DNA of 64,000 bases from an uncultured Cohaesibacter sp. (GCF_963678225.1 NZ_OY782764.1:1617001-1681000); one strand, 5' to 3'; positions 54,744-63,876 are shown, numbered from the stretch's first letter. Notes: generated from the sequence alone by a model not told the origin. Made by a program: numbers and translations.

Positions 54744-55310
54744 TTAACGCAGACCGATCTGCTTGTAGAAAGCGTCGTTGTCCCAGAAGAGATATTCCTC
54801 ATCCATGACGCCGTCTTTTGTCCAATGGCCGATGGTTGCCATGGTCAACTTGTAGGCTTTGCCGGTTGGCTCGATGAATTTGCCCCCGCCAATCGGCATT
54901 GGTTCGGTAAAGGTGCCAGCGATTTCGCCAACAACACCTGTCCACTCGCCCTGTCCGATGCGAACCGGATGCTTGTCGATCTTGGTGTCAGGAGCGAACA
55001 CGAAGAAGGCCTTGAGGTCTTCGATATGCTGGCCGATGCCTGTTACGCTGCGTCCGTCCGGCCAATGGACTACAATGTCATCAGCGTGGCTTTCATGCAG
55101 GCGATCCCATTTCTGACCAGAGAAAACTTCGAAATCGAGGATATCAAAGGTTTCTAGATTTTTGGCGATGCGGGCTTCATCGGCCTGATGCAGTGCCAGT
55201 TCCTTGAGCGCTTCGGTTACCGGTTTCGCATTATCCGCCGCCAAAGCTGTCGTTGCGATTGTTCCGATAAGAGCCAAGGCTGCGGTCGAAAGGGTCAAGA
55301 GCTTCTTCAT
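54744..55310 (-). CDS. Exported SnoaL/NTF2-like protein
   Basis: A 188-residue protein with a clear signal peptide (MKKLLTLSTAALALIGTIAT, cut after TALA). The mature part is an NTF2-like cone fold of the ester-cyclase/SnoaL type (HADDIVVHWPDGRSVTGIGQ, HIEDLKAFFVFAPDTK, then VGEIAGTFTEPMP). Such proteins may be enzymes or binding domains; catalytic residues cannot be judged here. Its 5' flank (55316-55425) is an unusual T-rich stretch. Context with DoxX suggests an envelope role. Confidence 0.82.
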   Translation of the reverse strand: MKKLLTLSTAALALIGTIATTALAADNAKPVTEALKELALHQADEARIAKNLETFDILDFEVFSGQKWDRLHESHADDIVVHWPDGRSVTGIGQHIEDLKAFFVFAPDTKIDKHPVRIGQGEWTGVVGEIAGTFTEPMPIGGGKFIEPTGKAYKLTMATIGHWTKDGVMDEEYLFWDNDAFYKQIGLR

Positions 55311-55315
55311 GGTGT

Positions 55316-55425
55316 CGTTTCCGTTCTTCTTATTGTTCTTTTTCTTATTCTTGTTTTTGTCGTTTTGGTTTTTTGTTTTGTTTTGTTTTGTTTTTGGTCT
55401 TGCATTTGCTGGTGATCCATATATG
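55316..55425. repeat. T-rich low-complexity tract upstream of the exported SnoaL-like gene
   Basis: The plus strand has repeated TTTTG/TTCTT units (for example TTTTGTTTTGTTTTGTTTTT near 55373-55392). Read with the gene it is an A/C-rich (AAAAC) leader. Slippage could change its length; a regulatory role is possible. Confidence 0.6.
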
Positions 55426-55590
55426 GACCAGTTTTTTAATCAATGAAATGGAGATTGTGTTGAATGACTATCTATAAATCATTCCAAATAGATTTAAGGC
55501 CGCCCCTTTCCCGCAAATAAGCGGAGACAAAAGGAGACTCTTAGTCAGGGGCATGCGCCTGAACAAGCGGTCTCTATCTCAATGGAACAA

Positions 55591-55600
55591 GGGGGGGGGG
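55591..55600. repeat. Ten-G homopolymer
   Basis: A run of ten G residues 4 bp beyond the stop codon of the TetR-type gene (stop 55605-55607). It is outside the coding frame, so it would not switch the protein, but its length may vary or be a read error. Confidence 0.7.
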
Positions 55601-55604
55601 CAGA

Positions 55605-56582
55605 TTAAGGCTTTACGTAGCGCAGGATCGTTTCAACGATCATGTCCCGCTGGGCAGGAACATCGGCTTCATCCCACAGGTCCATGTCAAACACGGCCCG
55701 CCATGAATAGCGGTTGGAAACGCGCATGAAGCTGAAAGAAGAGATGAGAAAATGCAAGTGCCACGGGTTGATATCCTTGCGGAAAACGCCTGCTTTGGCA
55801 CCACGCTCCAGAAGATCGCTGACGGTCTGGATGGCAATGGCGTTGCGCTCTACAAGGCTCTGTCGACCAGTGATATGGCGTCCCATCTCGATATTCTCGA
55901 CAGACACCAGCCGGACATATTCGGGATGTTCAGCATGGTGGTCAAAGGTCACTTCCACAAGGCGACGCATGGCCTCTTCAGGGGGGAGGGCATCCAGATG
56001 CAAGCCCTGCTCCTTGCTACGCACACCGCCGTAGGCTTCTTCCATCACGGCGGCGTAGAGCTTTTCCTTGCTGCCAAAATGATAATAGATCATCGGCTTG
56101 GTGGTGCGGGTTCTGGCGGCGATTGCATCCACACGGGCGCCGCTAAGTCCTTTTGCTGCGAATTCTTCCATGGCGGCATCAAGGATGTCCCGCCGGGTTA
56201 TCTCCGCTTCTCTGCGTCGGGGAGCGGGGCGGGGCTCTTCTTTGGAGGCGTTCTCTTCCATCTCCCTGACATCAGCGCTTTCTCTATTGTCTAGAGCCTG
56301 CGGCTCCGGTCTCTCTTCCTGAGGGGCAATCGAACCAAGGGGTGTCTCATGATCAATGACCGGAAGCTCCGAGCGTGCCGAGGCAAATTCCTGTTCCAGA
56401 TCCTCCAGCATGGCACGCGCGATCTTGACCCCTTCCGTCACATTGATGGCACCGGTAGAGCGCTCGATGACCTTGGAGCGATCTTTATATTGCGGATGCT
56501 CCCAAAGATCTCTGGGTACCTTTTTGAGAATACCAACGCGACCATTTCGTCCGATACGCACATTCTTGGGGAGCTTTGTCAT
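55605..56582 (-). CDS. TetR-family regulator with integrase-like N-terminal extension
   Basis: A 325-residue protein, about 120 residues longer than usual TetR proteins. Residues about 125-325 are a standard TetR regulator (EITRRDILDAAMEEFAAKGL, then IAARTRTTKPMIYYHFGSKE and a C-terminal ligand domain). Residues 1-65 (KNVRIGRNGRVGILKKVPRD, SKVIERSTGAINVTEGVKIA) resemble the N-terminal segment of tyrosine recombinases, where VPRDL and a following threonine/alanine helix are usual. An acidic/Pro-rich linker (66-124) joins them. The gene is divergent from a TRAP transporter, its likely target. The extension is in frame with ATG 56582; an internal start could also give a normal TetR. Confidence 0.85.
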   Translation of the reverse strand: MTKLPKNVRIGRNGRVGILKKVPRDLWEHPQYKDRSKVIERSTGAINVTEGVKIARAMLEDLEQEFASARSELPVIDHETPLGSIAPQEERPEPQALDNRESADVREMEENASKEEPRPAPRRREAEITRRDILDAAMEEFAAKGLSGARVDAIAARTRTTKPMIYYHFGSKEKLYAAVMEEAYGGVRSKEQGLHLDALPPEEAMRRLVEVTFDHHAEHPEYVRLVSVENIEMGRHITGRQSLVERNAIAIQTVSDLLERGAKAGVFRKDINPWHLHFLISSFSFMRVSNRYSWRAVFDMDLWDEADVPAQRDMIVETILRYVKP

Positions 56583-57190
56583 CTTCGCCTCAGGTCTTTG
56601 GAAAGTATGGAACTCCTTCCAAAGTATGGATTTTTCACTTTGCGGGTATGGATGATAGGCACTTCGCGGCGCTTGTCAATATCCGGGATCTGGATTTGAA
56701 CTGTTAGGAAATTGCCTTGGATATCTGGTAAAAATACGGGTTAACCATCTAATATTTAGCGATATTCCGCAAAATCACCCTCTCTCGCGGGCAAGATCGT
56801 TCACAGCATCATGCGACGCGTTGTCGCAATAGTGGTAATTGTAATGCTTGTTTATTGACAAAAACTACCAGTAAGTAGTGTTGTTGGTATGTGCCGTAAT
56901 TTCGGTATGGATGATTGGGAGACCATCCACGCCGTTAGCTCATTCTGGTCGGTGTTTGAACCGGCTGCGTGAAACGCGCAAAGAAACCCTTGGGAGGGGA
57001 AGGAGCAATTCTCGGCATACAGCTCGGGCTTACCGGCCCGGGGAAAACTTGCTGGCGCTCAGGCTGACCAATCGAGCTTCGCGGCTCCATCAGATGATGC
57101 GCTCAAACAGGCTCTAGCGAGGAGAAGGAGGCGGTGAGGAATGCACCGCTTCGCCGCTCATAAAGGCGGTTACCAAAAGGGAGGCATTCA
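56583..57190. other. Divergent promoter region of tetR and the TRAP operon
   Basis: No gene is supported; the open frame at 56878-57117 lacks a ribosome site and protein-like composition. It holds a CTTTGGAA/TTCCAAAG inverted repeat near 56596-56623, a twofold AAAGTATGGA element, and ACTAC-N6-GTAGT at 56864-56879 beside TTGACA. The last 300 bp may be a long leader of dctP. Confidence 0.55.
56855..56879 (+). promoter_or_regulatory. Possible TRAP-operon promoter with TetR operator
   Basis: TTGACA (56855-56860), a good -35 element, is followed at once by the inverted repeat ACTAC-CAGTAA-GTAGT (56864-56879). A TetR dimer bound here would cover the promoter. No good -10 is evident at the usual spacing, so this remains tentative. 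Confidence 0.4.
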
Positions 57191-58177
57191 ATGAACAAGG
57201 CATTTGCGAAACTCGCAATCATGGCCGTGGGGATCGGGCTCGCATTTCCGGTCATGGCCGCAGACTTCAGTTTCAAATTCGCGCATTCTCAGCCAGACAG
57301 CTCCGTCCGGCATAAATCCATGCTCTTCTTCAAGGAAGCGCTTGAGAAAGAAAGCGAAGGGCGCATTTCCGTTGAGATTTTCTCGGGCAGCCAGCTCGGG
57401 AGCGAACCGGAAGTGATGGATATGGTCAAGATGGGCACCGTGCAGGGTACCCGTGGTGGCGCTTTCACCAAGGCCAACAAGAAATTCCTGATTTACACGT
57501 TGCCATTCCTTTATGACAGCACAGACGCCGTGCTCAAGGCCATGCGCAGTGACTTCGGCACCCATATCGCCGATGCAGCCAAAGCCAATGGCTATTATAT
57601 TCCGGCAACCGGTGTGGCTGGCGGCTTCCGCGTGGTGACCAACAATAAGCACCCCATCAATACGCCAGCTGATGTAGAAGGCCTTAAGATCCGCACGCCG
57701 GGTATTGAAACCATCATCAAGACCTTTGAAGCCCTTGGCGCCAGCCCGACCTCCATTCCTTATGGCGAGGTTTATATGGCTCTGAAGATGGGGGTCGCAG
57801 ACGGCCAGGAAAATCCGCCGAGCAATATCTCGGTGATGAAATTCTACGAAGCCCAGACCTATCTCTCCCTGCTTAACTACCAGATCCATCCAGATCCCCT
57901 CTTTGTGAATCTGAAATGGTATGAAGGCCTGCCGGACGATCTCAAAACCGTCTTTGACAAGGTCTCCAAGGAAGCCATGGCATGGAGCGACGAGCATTGG
58001 CTCGCCTCCGAAGCTGACTATCTTAAATTCCTCAGCGACAAGCTGGAAGTGAATGAGATTTCGGCTGAAAACCGCGCCAAATTTGTCGAAAAGGTCCGCC
58101 CTGTCTGGGATTTCTACATCCAGAATGGCACTTTCTCCGAAGAGGAAGTCAATCAGGCCATCGAAGCTGGCAAGTAA
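57191..58177 (+). CDS. dctP: TRAP transporter periplasmic binding protein (DctP family)
   Basis: A 328-residue secreted solute-binding protein. It has a signal peptide (MNKAFAKLAIMAVGIGLAFP, cut after VMA) and DctP features: FSFKFAHSQPDSSVRHKSML at the start, ISVEIFSGSQLGSEPEVMDM, and the core IRTPGIETIIKTFEALGASP TSIPYGEVY. The Arg of IRTPG binds the ligand carboxylate. Ligands of the family include dicarboxylates, sugar acids and amino-acid-related acids; a hydroxyproline-derived acid is possible but unproven. The ribosome site AAAGGGAGG is ideal. Confidence 0.94.
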   Translation: MNKAFAKLAIMAVGIGLAFPVMAADFSFKFAHSQPDSSVRHKSMLFFKEALEKESEGRISVEIFSGSQLGSEPEVMDMVKMGTVQGTRGGAFTKANKKFLIYTLPFLYDSTDAVLKAMRSDFGTHIADAAKANGYYIPATGVAGGFRVVTNNKHPINTPADVEGLKIRTPGIETIIKTFEALGASPTSIPYGEVYMALKMGVADGQENPPSNISVMKFYEAQTYLSLLNYQIHPDPLFVNLKWYEGLPDDLKTVFDKVSKEAMAWSDEHWLASEADYLKFLSDKLEVNEISAENRAKFVEKVRPVWDFYIQNGTFSEEEVNQAIEAGK

Positions 58178-58264
58178 CAGCCAATCTGAATAGAGCAGGC
58201 GCCGGAAGCGGGAAGTCGCCCCGGCACCTGCCTGAGACCACTCAAACCATCTGAAAGCTTTGAC

Positions 58265-58783
58265 ATGTCCGGTCCGGCTCCTGCCTATCAGGTGCATCCG
58301 GTGCTTCGCGCCGAAAAACTGCTGATGCACTTATTGACGTGGCTTTTGACAGCGCTCTTTGGCCTCATCTTCGTTCTGGTCGTCATTCTGGTGATCATGC
58401 GCTATGGCTTCAACACAACGATTATCGGCGGCAGCGAAGCAACCGTGATGCTGTTTATCTACACCACGGCGCTCGGCGCGGCGGTGGATATTGCTCGTGG
58501 CAAACATATCCGCATCGACGCGCTGATCGACAGCCTGCCCTTGCGGGTGAAAAGCTGGCTGGAAGGGATCAACCTGATTCTGATCGGCATTTTGCACGCC
58601 CTCTTGCTCTATTACAGTACGCAATGGATCTCGGTGGTGGGCAACAGCGAAGACCCCGTTCTGCATATTGCCGAAGGGCTCATCGAGGTGGCCATCCCCA
58701 TCGGCTGCGCCTTTGCCATTCTTTTCTGCATCACGCGTCTGATTGCGCTGATCATGACGCCCCTTCCCAAACCCACAAACTAG
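58265..58783 (+). CDS. dctQ: TRAP transporter small membrane subunit (DctQ family)
   Basis: A 172-residue protein with four predicted membrane helices (LTWLLTALFGLIFVLVVILV; AEG-rich loop; LILIGILHALLLYYSTQWIS; IPIGCAFAILFCITRLIALI). It carries DctQ signatures such as GSEATVMLFIYTTALGAAVD and ARGKHIRIDALIDSLP. It pairs with DctM in the Na+-driven transporter. It lies 88 bp after dctP and 15 bp before dctM. Confidence 0.92.
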   Translation: MSGPAPAYQVHPVLRAEKLLMHLLTWLLTALFGLIFVLVVILVIMRYGFNTTIIGGSEATVMLFIYTTALGAAVDIARGKHIRIDALIDSLPLRVKSWLEGINLILIGILHALLLYYSTQWISVVGNSEDPVLHIAEGLIEVAIPIGCAFAILFCITRLIALIMTPLPKPTN

Positions 58784-58797
58784 CGGTGTGACAAATC

Positions 58798-60075
58798 ATG
58801 CTCTTGCTCATTGGCAGTCTTGTCCTGTTCATGCTCATCGGTGTTCCCATCGCTTATTCGATGGGCCTGTCGGGGCTACTTTATTTTCTCGTCTATCAAC
58901 CCGATCTCATCGCGGTGCTGCCCGCACGCGTCTATGCTGGGATGAACAGCTCGGTGATGTTGTCGCTGCCCCTCTTCATCGTCATGGGGCACCTGATGAA
59001 CCATGGCGGCCTTACCGGTCGGCTGATTGATTTCTGTATGCTTTTCGTCGGTCGTCTCAGAGGGGGGCTCGGCTTGGTCTCTGTCCTGACAGCGATGGTG
59101 TTTGGCGGCATCTCGGGCTCGTCGGTGTCTGATGCCGCCTCCATCGGTCAGGTGATGATCCCGGCCATGAAGAAAAAAGGCTATCCGGTGCGCACGGCCA
59201 CCGGCCTCATCGCTGCGTCTTCTACCATGGGCATGATCATTCCGCCTTCGATCCCAATGGTCATCTATGCCTTTGCCGCGTCGGAATCGGTCGGGCGGCT
59301 GTTCTTGGGCAGCCTGATCGCGGGCGTTATGGTGGGTGTCTTCATGCTGGGCATCGTGCTGATCATTGCGCACAAGAACCAGTTCCCCTGCGAAGAGGTG
59401 GATCTCGCCCCTGCCAAGGTTTTACGTGGTACGATGGAAGGCCTGCCCGCCCTCCTGATGCCGCTCATCGTGGTTGGTTCTGTGGTCACCGGCATCGCAA
59501 CGGCAACGGAATCAGCTGCGGTCGGAGCGCTTTATGCCTTGCTGGTCGGCCTGTTTGTCTATCGGGGGCTCACGTTCAAAGATCTGCCTAAGCTGTTTGG
59601 TGAGGCCATTCTCAGCTCGGCCAACGTGATGATCATCATTGCCTTTTCCGGTGTCTTCACCTGGATTCTGGCCCTTGAGCATGTCACGCAAATGATCGGT
59701 ATGCTGTTTGTGCAGCTTCAGCTTGGACCAACAACAGCGATGCTGGCTGTGGCAGTGGTCATTCTACTGATCGGCTTCTTTGTCGATGTCAGTCCGGCCA
59801 TTCTGCTGTTAACGCCGGTCTTTTTACCTGCGCTCAAGATGCTGGGCGTGTCGCCGATCCAGTTTGGCGCGGTGTTGATTTCCGGTCTCGCCGTGGGCTT
59901 GGTGACGCCGCCGGTCGGCATGTGCCTCAATGTCTGCGCCAGTGTTTCGGGGGAGGGTATCCTGTCGGTTTTCCGAGGTGCGCTGCCCTTCCTTCTGGCA
60001 AACTTTCTTGTGGTGCTGCTGCTCTGCCTCTTCCCGGTTCTGAGCACATGGCTCCCGTCCCTTCTGATGGGCTAG
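58798..60075 (+). CDS. dctM: TRAP transporter large membrane subunit (DctM family)
   Basis: A 425-residue integral membrane protein with about 12 hydrophobic segments. DctM signatures include MVFGGISGSSVSDAASIGQV, GLIAASSTMGMIIPPSIPMV and FGAVLISGLAVGLVTPPVGM. It forms the transport channel for substrate delivered by DctP. A terminator follows directly. Confidence 0.95.
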   Translation: MLLLIGSLVLFMLIGVPIAYSMGLSGLLYFLVYQPDLIAVLPARVYAGMNSSVMLSLPLFIVMGHLMNHGGLTGRLIDFCMLFVGRLRGGLGLVSVLTAMVFGGISGSSVSDAASIGQVMIPAMKKKGYPVRTATGLIAASSTMGMIIPPSIPMVIYAFAASESVGRLFLGSLIAGVMVGVFMLGIVLIIAHKNQFPCEEVDLAPAKVLRGTMEGLPALLMPLIVVGSVVTGIATATESAAVGALYALLVGLFVYRGLTFKDLPKLFGEAILSSANVMIIIAFSGVFTWILALEHVTQMIGMLFVQLQLGPTTAMLAVAVVILLIGFFVDVSPAILLLTPVFLPALKMLGVSPIQFGAVLISGLAVGLVTPPVGMCLNVCASVSGEGILSVFRGALPFLLANFLVVLLLCLFPVLSTWLPSLLMG

Positions 60076-60103
60076 TGGGGCACTATCAGCTTGAAGAAGA
60101 GAA

Positions 60104-60136
60104 GAAACCCCGTAAGCACAGCTTGCGGGGTTTCTT
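60104..60136. terminator. Bidirectional terminator between TRAP and ABC operons
   Basis: A 14-bp stem (60104-60117 with 60121-60134, one G-U pair) closes the 3-base loop ACA. T-rich sequence follows on the plus strand and T/C-rich sequence on the minus strand. It serves convergent genes ending at 60075 and 60155. Confidence 0.85.
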
Positions 60137-60154
60137 GTGTGATAACGAGCGGTG

Positions 60155-61855
60155 CTAGTTGAGCCCTGCCACCTGACCCTTGGAGAGCCAGCGGAGCAGA
60201 CCGATCAGCCCCAGCGGAATGAGCGTGGTGATCATGATGGCACAAAAGGCCATGGCCATGCCAAGCCCAGCAGAGCCTTGGTCGAACTGGGTCCAGATAT
60301 AGACGGCGATGGTCTGGAAACCGATGGGCGCGACCAGAAGAGATGCGACCAGCTCGCGCGAGGCCACTGCAAAGACAAGGATCATCGATGTGACCATGCT
60401 GGGCAGGATCAGCGGGAAGATGATCCGGATGAACGCCTTGAGCGGACCTGATCCGCTTACCCTTGCCGCCGATTCCAGATTGTCGCCCAACTGGTGCAGC
60501 GAGGCGGTGGCATAGCGCACCGGTTGGGGCAGCAGAATGCAGATATAGGCCAACAGCAGAATGAAAGGCGTGTTATAGGGCGTAATTGGCAGCCACGGCT
60601 GGTTCCACGCCAGAATGATGCCGACCGCGACGACGACGCCGGGCAGGGAATTCGGCGTGATGGACAGGGCATCCAGCACGAGACGGAAACGTCCGCGTCC
60701 CTTGACCACGGAATAGGCGGTGATTGCGCCGAGCAGACCAGCCAACAGCGCCGTGGATACGCCAAGTGCCAGAGAGTTGCCCAAGGCGACAAGCCCCTCG
60801 CTGCCCTTGCCGAGCAGCTCGTTGAAATTATCCATACCCATATTCTCTGCCGTCAGACCACCGGAGATGGTGCGCGACAGGGCTGTTGCCAGAATGGCCA
60901 GAATGGGCAGGCCCGTGGCCAGAAAAGTAATGAAGCCGAAATAGAGCGAAACTGGCACAGCCCAGAGGCCGAGCGCGCGTTTGTCCGATACCTGCGGTTT
61001 GCCGCTGACGATGCGGTAATCGCGCCGCGTCAGCAGCCAGCGCTGGATCATGAAGGCCACCAGAGCCATGCCCACCAGCACCAGCGATAGAGTCGCGGAG
61101 CCGGGCAGGTCAATGGGCCATTCGGAAATCCGGTTCTCGATGCCGGTTACCAGCACATCGAAACCGATCCTGCGGCCCAGCGCTGCGGGGGTGCCATATT
61201 CCTCGATGGACATGGCAAAAACCAGCAAGAGGCTAGCGGCAAGTCCGGGCATGGCGAGCGGAAAGGTTATGCGCCAGAAGGAGCGCCACTGACCCGCACC
61301 AAACACACGGCCTACATCGCTATAGCGCGCGCCGATGGTTTCGAAGGTGCGCGAGAGAACGAAATAGACCACCGAAAAGGTGTTGAGCCCCATGATGATC
61401 ATGATGCCGGGCACTGAGAAAATCAGCCCGGCCAGATTGATGCCGGTCACCTGTTCCATATAGCCATGAGGCTGCAGCGTCATGATCCAGCCAAGGGCTG
61501 CGATATAGGGCGGGATCATGAAAGGGATCAGCAACAGCGCATCCCAGATGATCGCGCCGGGCACCCTGAAGAGGGCGCGCAAAGCGGCAAGAGGAACAGC
61601 GAAGAGAGCGGCGAAAAAGACCGTGCCAACACCCAGAAGAAGGGTGTTTCCGGCGAGCCCGAACAGGTGCGGATCAGACAGGGTCTTGAAAAAGAGAGAG
61701 AAGGGAGCGGCCAGTGAGCCGCTCCCGATGTCTGGAAAGATTGCCTGAATGATGATGAACAGGCAGGGAACTGCAACGACGAGCAGCAGCCCGGAGGTGG
61801 CGATCCATCTTAAGAGCGCGCTGCCTTCTGCGCCTGTCGTCGTTGCCTTTGCCAT
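60155..61855 (-). CDS. ABC transporter permease (fused, iron/phosphonate type)
   Basis: A 566-residue permease holding two copies of the binding-protein-dependent transport fold, as in FbpB/SfuB-type systems. About 12 membrane segments are visible. Each half has an EAA-type loop contacting the ATPase (LPLAMPGLAASLLLVFAMSI in the first half, FPLILPSMVTSMILVFAVAS in the second). The start at 61855 overlaps the stop of the binding protein by one base. It is third in the operon. Confidence 0.9.
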   Translation of the reverse strand: MAKATTTGAEGSALLRWIATSGLLLVVAVPCLFIIIQAIFPDIGSGSLAAPFSLFFKTLSDPHLFGLAGNTLLLGVGTVFFAALFAVPLAALRALFRVPGAIIWDALLLIPFMIPPYIAALGWIMTLQPHGYMEQVTGINLAGLIFSVPGIMIIMGLNTFSVVYFVLSRTFETIGARYSDVGRVFGAGQWRSFWRITFPLAMPGLAASLLLVFAMSIEEYGTPAALGRRIGFDVLVTGIENRISEWPIDLPGSATLSLVLVGMALVAFMIQRWLLTRRDYRIVSGKPQVSDKRALGLWAVPVSLYFGFITFLATGLPILAILATALSRTISGGLTAENMGMDNFNELLGKGSEGLVALGNSLALGVSTALLAGLLGAITAYSVVKGRGRFRLVLDALSITPNSLPGVVVAVGIILAWNQPWLPITPYNTPFILLLAYICILLPQPVRYATASLHQLGDNLESAARVSGSGPLKAFIRIIFPLILPSMVTSMILVFAVASRELVASLLVAPIGFQTIAVYIWTQFDQGSAGLGMAMAFCAIMITTLIPLGLIGLLRWLSKGQVAGLN

Positions 61856-62787
61856 CAGTTGAAGATCTTCTTGAAGCCAGCCAGAACCTCTTCGCGTGAC
61901 GGCGCGCCTTCGGTGGAAAGCAGCTTCAGATCGCCGATCAGAGGACGGTCGACCTTGATGTCGGTTCGGGACGGCATCAGGTGAACCTTGGCGACTTCAT
62001 TCTGACCTTCAGGAGAAAGCACATAATCGACGAATTTCTTCGCATCATCCTGATTTTGGGAGGATTTGAGGATCATGATCGGGCGTGGCGCAACCACGGT
62101 GCCGCTTTCAGGGAAGATGGCTTCAACGCTTTCGCCCTTGGCCGCAGCGCCCATGGTGATATAGTCAACGCCTGCAAAAACGGCGGCTTTTGCGCCCTGC
62201 AGAACAGGGTTGAGCGCAGCCTTGTTGGCACCGGCAACGATCGCGCCATTGTCTTCGAGGCCTTCCAGCACATCAGTCATGCCATTGGCCGTAAAGGCTT
62301 CAACCAGCGTGTAGGTGCCACCAGAAGCGGCTGGATCAGGCAGGGTGACCAGATCTTTATACTCGGGCTTGGTGAGGTCAGACCAGTCGGTTGGCTTTGG
62401 AGTGCCGGATTTGGTGTTCCAGCCAATAACCAGACCGGCAACGCCCTGAGCGACAGCGGTATCGGTCTTCAGGAAGTCAGGAACCGTTTCGGCATTCGGG
62501 CTGGTGTAAGGCAGGAGCAGGCCTTTTTCGGCAAAGCTGGTTGCGGTGCCCCAGCTGGCGGAGACGACGACATCGGCAACAGGGTTGGCGCTTTCCGCTT
62601 CAAGGCGGGCCATCACCTTGCCGGTGGTTGCCTGAAACACATTGGCCTTGATGCCGGTTTTGGCGGTAAAGCCCTTGACGAGATTCTTAATCAGAGCGCC
62701 CGGACCGGCAGAATAAACGGTCACGTCTGCATGGGCAGCAGTGGATGCCATGAGGCCAAGGGCCAAAGCAAGAGTAAGACGACGCAT
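61855..62787 (-). CDS. ABC transporter substrate-binding protein (iron/phosphonate family)
   Basis: A 310-residue periplasmic binding protein with a signal peptide (MRRLTLALALGLMASTAAHA). The fold is that of the FbpA/AfuA cluster (VTVYSAGPGALIKNLVKGFT, KTGIKANVFQATTGKVMARL). Classical ferric-binding members show an adjacent Tyr pair near the C-terminal third. Here that area reads AVFAGVDYITMGAAAKGESV with a single Tyr, and conserved small polar residues (ATTGK, SGGTYT) could bind an anion. A phosphonate, phosphate ester or other organic ligand is as likely as iron. The ribosome site GGAG lies before the ATG. Confidence 0.85.
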   Translation of the reverse strand: MRRLTLALALGLMASTAAHADVTVYSAGPGALIKNLVKGFTAKTGIKANVFQATTGKVMARLEAESANPVADVVVSASWGTATSFAEKGLLLPYTSPNAETVPDFLKTDTAVAQGVAGLVIGWNTKSGTPKPTDWSDLTKPEYKDLVTLPDPAASGGTYTLVEAFTANGMTDVLEGLEDNGAIVAGANKAALNPVLQGAKAAVFAGVDYITMGAAAKGESVEAIFPESGTVVAPRPIMILKSSQNQDDAKKFVDYVLSPEGQNEVAKVHLMPSRTDIKVDRPLIGDLKLLSTEGAPSREEVLAGFKKIFN

Positions 62788-62814
62788 GAAAATGCTCCAA
62801 TAGTTTGGTCATGT

Positions 62815-63876
62815 CTACGCAGGAAACCAGCGCAGCTCTTCAGGTGAATAGGAAATATCGATTAAATCTCCGATCCTTGCGCGCTGGGCGCTGACAAGGC
62901 GGATGAGGTGGTCAGTCCCTTCGATACCCAAAGTGAGGGCATGTCCGGTGCTTCTTGTCTGGGCGCGCAGCACACGCGCCTTGAATTGTGCCGGGCCTTC
63001 GCTCCCCAGCCGCATGGCCCGCTCGGGCAGCAACAGGGTGCTCTTATCAGAGGCTGCGGGACCATCGGGCAAATGCACCGATGTGCCTTCCACCTGCCAT
63101 CCATCGCCATTGCGACCAGCTGGCAGCAGGCAACCAAGTCTTAGGAAGTCAGCCACGGCCACTGTGGCAGGATTGCTGACCAGCTCATCAGGGCAGGCCA
63201 GCTGTTCTATCTTGCCGCCGCGCATGACAGCCACATGATCGGCCAGCGTTAGCGCTTCGCCATGGTCATGGGTCACATAAACCGCGCTGAGATTAAGGTC
63301 GGCAACGAGATCGCTGAGCTCTTCCACCATGCTTTCGCGCAATTCGCGATCAAGATTGGAAAGGGGTTCGTCAAACAGCACAAGCGGCGGTTCGGCAACG
63401 ATGGCCCGGGCAATCGCTACGCGCTGTTGCTGGCCGCCGGAGAGATCGGATGGGCGCCGCTCTGCCATGGCGCCAAGCCCGACCCGGTCGAGCGCCTTTG
63501 CGACGCGTTCCCTGCATTCAGCGCCGGGTCGACGCTGCATTTCCAGCGGGAAGGCGACATTTTTGGCAACGGACATGTGAGGCCACAGGGCGTAATCCTG
63601 AAACACCATGCCAAGGCCGCGCTGCTCGGGCGGAAGGGTGATGCCTTTGGCTGGCGCGGCAACCGCGCGCCCCGCTATTTCGATCGTGCCTTCGTCAGGC
63701 AAAAGCAGGCCTGAGACGAGACGCAACAGGGTTGTCTTGCCACAGCCAGAAGGGCCCAAAAGCCCAAGGACCTTGCCAGCTTCAAGGGAGACGTCAATCC
63801 CGTCGAGAACTTTGTTCGTTCCATAACTCATTGATATTGAATGGATGGAAAGAGCCGTCTGCGAGGAATCGGTCAT
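62815..63876 (-). CDS. ABC transporter ATP-binding protein
   Basis: A 353-residue ATPase with Walker A (GLLGPSGCGKTTLLRL), Q-loop (MVFQDYALWPHMSV), ABC signature (LSGGQQQRVAIARAI) and Walker B (LVLFDEPLSNLD) with the switch His in VTHDHGEA. A C-terminal TOBE-like domain follows, typical of iron, phosphonate and sugar importers. It is first in the operon, ahead of the binding protein, which is a less common order. I start at ATG 63876; the frame continues to a GTG at 63918 but the extra residues are unlike the family. Confidence 0.93.
   Translation of the reverse strand: MTDSSQTALSIHSISMSYGTNKVLDGIDVSLEAGKVLGLLGPSGCGKTTLLRLVSGLLLPDEGTIEIAGRAVAAPAKGITLPPEQRGLGMVFQDYALWPHMSVAKNVAFPLEMQRRPGAECRERVAKALDRVGLGAMAERRPSDLSGGQQQRVAIARAIVAEPPLVLFDEPLSNLDRELRESMVEELSDLVADLNLSAVYVTHDHGEALTLADHVAVMRGGKIEQLACPDELVSNPATVAVADFLRLGCLLPAGRNGDGWQVEGTSVHLPDGPAASDKSTLLLPERAMRLGSEGPAQFKARVLRAQTRSTGHALTLGIEGTDHLIRLVSAQRARIGDLIDISYSPEELRWFPA

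Noticed and set aside
56878-57117. 79-codon plus-strand frame before dctP
   Set aside because: No ribosome site and unlikely amino-acid mix; treated as leader DNA.
57188-58330. 380-codon minus-strand frame over dctP
   Set aside because: Antisense to a solid DctP gene with signal peptide and ideal ribosome site.
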